A stretch of 50,701 bases of DNA. Source: Flavobacteriaceae bacterium (GTDB taxonomy: Bacteria > Bacteroidota > Bacteroidia > Flavobacteriales > Flavobacteriaceae). Positions 47,506 through 50,701 of this stretch are shown piece after piece. The stretch's first letter is position 1, and the number at the start of each line of letters is the position of its first letter. Position numbers and translations under genes: made by a program. Under the pieces are notes generated by a model that ran no database searches, was not told the origin of the DNA, and saw nothing but the letters and a program-made list of their open reading frames with translations. Where the stretch lies: the NCBI GenBank assembly GCA_947451475.1, contig CANFZC010000011.1, positions 1-50,701 of the forward strand. The letters run 5' to 3'.

Positions 47506-48402
47506 TTATCCATTCACTGCTTCCACAACAATATCTTTGTCATTTAGCATGTCTTTCAACATGTTTTCTATGCCACTTTTAAGAGTAAATGTAGAGGAAG
47601 GGCAGCCATTACAGGCTCCTTGAAGCACAACTTTAACTCTTTTTTCTGTTTCGTCATAAGAATCAAAAAGAATGTTGCCTCCATCAGCAGCAACGGCAGG
47701 TTTTACGTACTCTTCTAAAATATTGATGATTTGTTGTGAAGTTGTATCTAGATTATCAAAGTTTTTTATTTGTTGCTTTTCTTGTTTTACATCATCAGTA
47801 ATCTTTGACTCGTCCAGAACTATGCCCCCATTTTCAATATATTGTTTAATAAAGGTGCGAAGTTCTAAAGTGATTTCTTCCCATGAAATGCTATCGTATT
47901 TGGTAATTGAAATATAGTTTTCAGCAATAAAGATTTCTTTAATGTAATGAAATTTAAACAACTCAATTGCCAACGGAGAAGGGCTTGCTTCATCTATGGT
48001 TTTGAATTCTGCCGCAGTTTTAGTCAATGCAATGTTTACAACAAATTTCAAGGAGGCTGGATTTGGAGTTGTTTCTCCATAGACACTTATGGGTTTTTTT
48101 TGTGATGGATTTTCATTTGGCATGATGATAATCCCTCCGCCGGAAACATAATTTTCAATCTGTTCTGCAACGGCATCTTGGACATCATTCCATTCTACAA
48201 TGCTAAATCTTTCAATTGCAATAAAATTACCAGAGATATATACTGTTTTTACAAAAGGCAAGTAAAAAAGTTGTTGTGCTAATGGTGAGTTTTTTGCTTC
48301 ATCAATGTTTTTATATTCAAAGTTTTCATTTTGAGTAATGAAATCTGGAAATTCAAATTTTAAAATCGTCGGATTTTGTGTTTCTTTTATAGTGATTTTC
48401 AT
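47506..48402 (-). CDS. Nfu/NifU-type Fe-S scaffold with two N-terminal Nfu domains
   Basis: This 298-residue protein ends in a NifU C-terminal domain with C264 and C267 (GACNGCPSSTF), the residues that hold a 4Fe-4S cluster for transfer to target enzymes. Before it lie two tandem Nfu N-terminal-type domains, about 1-95 and 105-200. Each has NP-x(3)-LKF near its start, a middle SPLA-x(2)-LF motif and a closing I-x(6)-W segment. Usual Nfu proteins have one such domain or none. It is divergent from the adhesin gene, with its own -7 element at 48423. Confidence 0.92.
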   Translation of the reverse strand: MKITIKETQNPTILKFEFPDFITQNENFEYKNIDEAKNSPLAQQLFYLPFVKTVYISGNFIAIERFSIVEWNDVQDAVAEQIENYVSGGGIIIMPNENPSQKKPISVYGETTPNPASLKFVVNIALTKTAAEFKTIDEASPSPLAIELFKFHYIKEIFIAENYISITKYDSISWEEITLELRTFIKQYIENGGIVLDESKITDDVKQEKQQIKNFDNLDTTSQQIINILEEYVKPAVAADGGNILFDSYDETEKRVKVVLQGACNGCPSSTFTLKSGIENMLKDMLNDKDIVVEAVNG

Positions 48403-48422
48403 AGTGCTAGTGCATTTTTTTG

Positions 48423-48430
48423 CAAATTTA
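48423..48430 (-). promoter_or_regulatory. -7 element for the Nfu gene
   Basis: On the minus strand the sequence is TAAATTTG (TAnnTTTG), 20 bases before the Nfu ATG. Confidence 0.45.
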
Positions 48431-48454
48431 ACAAACTTATTTTCTATGAATACT

Positions 48455-48462
48455 TATATTTG
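48455..48462 (+). promoter_or_regulatory. -7 element for the adhesin gene
   Basis: TATATTTG matches TAnnTTTG, 71 bases before the adhesin ATG at 48534. No proper -33 TTG is seen. Confidence 0.45.
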
Positions 48463-48533
48463 GAGATTTAAACAACAAATTAACATATCAGGCTGTTTAA
48501 TTTTATATTTAACATGCTTAAAAAGCCCTATTT

Positions 48534-50701
48534 ATGAAGCGAATATTACTCACTTTTTTATTGTTTTTATTTGGTTATAATTCCTTTTCACAGCCTATTG
48601 TTGTAAACACAACAACATACACGGTTCCACAATTGGTTCAAGACGTATTGTTCGCCGCTCCACCGGGAGGAGGCGGGTCTTCTTGTGTTGGAACAATATC
48701 TAACATTTCTTGGAGCACTGGAACCGATTTCGGCTTTACAAATGGTATAGGATATTTTACTAATTCTAATCCAAACTTTCCTTTAACCTCTGGTGTGATC
48801 TTAAGTACTGGAGATGTTACTCAAGCTCCCGGTCCAAATTTAACAACGCAAGGGAATGGGGTATGGCCTGGAGACAGTGATTTATTCAATTACATAAATG
48901 GTTTGGGAATTGATACTGGATTAACAGATTATAATGATGCAACAGTACTAGAATTTGATTTTACTCCGTTGACGACCACAATGAGTTTTGATTTTCTCTT
49001 TGCTTCAGAGGAATACGGTACGTTCCAATGTTCTTATTCAGATTCATTTGCTTTTTTCTTGACAAATGTAACTGCTGGTACTGCAGCCACTAATTTGGCG
49101 CTAATCCCTTCAACAACTACACCAATTTCGGTTGTAACTATTAGAGATGATACATACAACACTGGATGTGCCTCTGTAAATCCAACCTATTTTGGAAATT
49201 ATAATGGTGCAGGAAATGCTAATACAGCTGCTACTAATTTTAATGGTGAAACTATTAAAATGACTGCAAATGCCACGGTAATTCCAAATAACGTATATCA
49301 TATTAAATTGGTTGTTGCGGATAGAAATGATAACAGTTATGATTCAGCCGTTTTTCTAGGTGGCGGAAGTTTTGATATTGGTTCTGCATTAATCGGGGGT
49401 ACCGGTACATATAACGGCTTAGATGATTTTACAGGGCCAAATGCTGTTTGTGGCTCTTCTGTTGTTTCTGCACAAGCAGGGACATTTGCCATTTCAGGAG
49501 TTACTTATAGCTGGACTTTGGATGGTAACCCAATACCTGGAGCTAATTCATTTTCATATGATATGGATCAGGCTGGAACCTATTGTGTTACACTAACGTA
49601 TCCTGGGGGATGTACACAAACCGATTGTACTACTGTAGAGCATATTCCTGGATTGACTTTAGGCGTTCCTTCAACCTTAGCACTATGTGGCACAGGCACC
49701 GCTACATTTGATTTAACTTTGAATGAGCCTGTAATATTAAATGGAATGACTAATACCATTAGTTATTACAATTCATTAGTAAATGCCCAACAATTATTTG
49801 CACCAATAAACAACCCTACTAGTTATTCTGGTACAGATGGCGAGACAATATTTGTTGCGGTTGAGGACGACAATACAGGATGTGTTACAACAACTCAATT
49901 TCAATTAGATGTTGATCCTTTACTTTGCATTAATGCTCCAGTAGCAGTTACACCACCAGATTTGTACGCTTATGAAACAACTTTAAATTCTAATGCAGGT
50001 ATTTTTGATTTTACTCCGCAAACCGCAATTGTAATGGGGTCAAACAACCCTGCTGATTTTACGGTTTCTTATTATACTTCACAAGCAGACGCTGATGCAG
50101 GAACTAATCCAATCAGCAATATAAGTGCTTTTTTGAGCACATCAAATCCACAAATAATCTATGTGCGATTGGAAGACAATACTAACGCTACAAATTACGA
50201 TACAACCAGTTTTAATTTGATTACAATTGGCTTACCAACAGTAATAATTTCTTCCAACGTTAGTGCAGTGTGCAGTGGTCAAACGGCAATTATCACATTC
50301 TCCGGAACTCCAGGCGCTATTATCGATTATACTGTTGATGGTAATCCAGCGCAACTAGTAATAGGTGCTTCTGGAACAAATCAAATTGTTACATCAGCAT
50401 TAAGCATGACTTCTTCCTATGTATTAGTCAGTGCGACATTAACAACTGCTGCGGGGACAACAATTCAACCAGAAGTTGGTTCTGTCACTATTACTATAAC
50501 AGCCCCTCCAGTAGTTAGTGCTCCTACCCCTTATTTGGTATGTGATGATAATAATGACGGTTTATCTTGTTCCTTTACCTTAACCACTAAAGATGCTGAG
50601 ATTACTTCAGCACCGAATGTAGTGGCTTATTATGGTACCTTAACCGATGCTCAAACAGGAGCTAGTACGGTATTGACTAGTCCGTATTGTAATAGTAATC
50701 C
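48534..50701 (+). CDS. Secreted choice-of-anchor-L adhesin, probable type IX substrate (3' end beyond the window)
   Basis: The frame is open from ATG 48534 to the window end (722 codons plus two bases). A signal peptide (MKRILLTFLLFLFGYNSFSQ) is followed by a choice-of-anchor-L domain of about 260 residues containing FLFASEEYGTFQC and VVADRNDNSYDSAVFL. Then come Ig/PKD-like Thr/Asn-rich repeats (SYSWTLDGNPIPGANS-type strands; several segments with DDNNDG or EDNT motifs). Proteins of this build in Flavobacteriaceae usually end in a T9SS type B sorting domain and are exported through SprA, encoded at 22783. That end is not visible here. It may be a surface adhesin like SprB or RemA. Confidence 0.88.
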   Translation, partial: MKRILLTFLLFLFGYNSFSQPIVVNTTTYTVPQLVQDVLFAAPPGGGGSSCVGTISNISWSTGTDFGFTNGIGYFTNSNPNFPLTSGVILSTGDVTQAPGPNLTTQGNGVWPGDSDLFNYINGLGIDTGLTDYNDATVLEFDFTPLTTTMSFDFLFASEEYGTFQCSYSDSFAFFLTNVTAGTAATNLALIPSTTTPISVVTIRDDTYNTGCASVNPTYFGNYNGAGNANTAATNFNGETIKMTANATVIPNNVYHIKLVVADRNDNSYDSAVFLGGGSFDIGSALIGGTGTYNGLDDFTGPNAVCGSSVVSAQAGTFAISGVTYSWTLDGNPIPGANSFSYDMDQAGTYCVTLTYPGGCTQTDCTTVEHIPGLTLGVPSTLALCGTGTATFDLTLNEPVILNGMTNTISYYNSLVNAQQLFAPINNPTSYSGTDGETIFVAVEDDNTGCVTTTQFQLDVDPLLCINAPVAVTPPDLYAYETTLNSNAGIFDFTPQTAIVMGSNNPADFTVSYYTSQADADAGTNPISNISAFLSTSNPQIIYVRLEDNTNATNYDTTSFNLITIGLPTVIISSNVSAVCSGQTAIITFSGTPGAIIDYTVDGNPAQLVIGASGTNQIVTSALSMTSSYVLVSATLTTAAGTTIQPEVGSVTITITAPPVVSAPTPYLVCDDNNDGLSCSFTLTTKDAEITSAPNVVAYYGTLTDAQTGASTVLTSPYCNSN

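Overview
The window comes from a member of the Bacteroidota, almost certainly a Flavobacteriaceae close to Flavobacterium. The evidence is: AT-rich DNA; many start regions carrying the Bacteroidota -7 element TAnnTTTG; few Shine-Dalgarno sites; an alternative complex III (Act) cluster; the gliding/type IX secretion genes sprA and remB; and a choice-of-anchor-L adhesin. The order sprA - gcvH - VanZ-like - deoC - remB agrees with what I recall of Flavobacterium johnsoniae (from memory, not checked). No rRNA, tRNA, CRISPR array, insertion sequence or prophage was seen.

Layout. 1-10052: respiratory operon actA(end)-actB-actC-actD-actE-actF-coxB-ctaD, i.e. a quinol oxidoreductase joined to cytochrome c oxidase subunits II and I. 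10137-12079: ruvB and queG. 12069-19403: a sugar locus with a LacI regulator divergent from a TonB-dependent receptor, then an SLC45-type transporter, a cytoplasmic GH100-like hydrolase and a PfkB (fructo)kinase. The best reading is a SusD-free sucrose uptake system. 19823-33840: maeB, ruvA, sprA, gcvH, a VanZ-like gene, deoC, remB. 34312-39533: the second respiratory block, with heme O synthase, two subunit III genes, subunit IV, a cysteine-free Sco-like protein, a true Sco, a DUF420 protein with an EF-hand insert, and a small CxxC membrane protein. 39530-48402: a DUF4403 lipoprotein, TolC and HlyD-type efflux parts, tsaB, mscS, a DUF255 thioredoxin protein and an Nfu-type Fe-S scaffold. 48534-end: a secreted adhesin cut by the window edge.

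How it fits together. The two respiratory blocks would supply one terminal chain: Act passes quinol electrons to cytochrome c domains and the oxidase, while CtaB, Sco and DUF420 supply heme and copper. SprA (the type IX outer-membrane channel) and RemB (gliding) form the surface-motility part, and the last gene is a likely type IX cargo.

The least explained signal is non-coding. Two gene-free gaps (19404-19822 and 33841-34311) share one architecture: upstream terminator, four perfectly phased 11-bp direct repeats (TTATCGTATAG), a hairpin about 60 nt further on, then a TACCTTTG promoter. A single inverted copy of the same 11-mer lies at 30910-30920.
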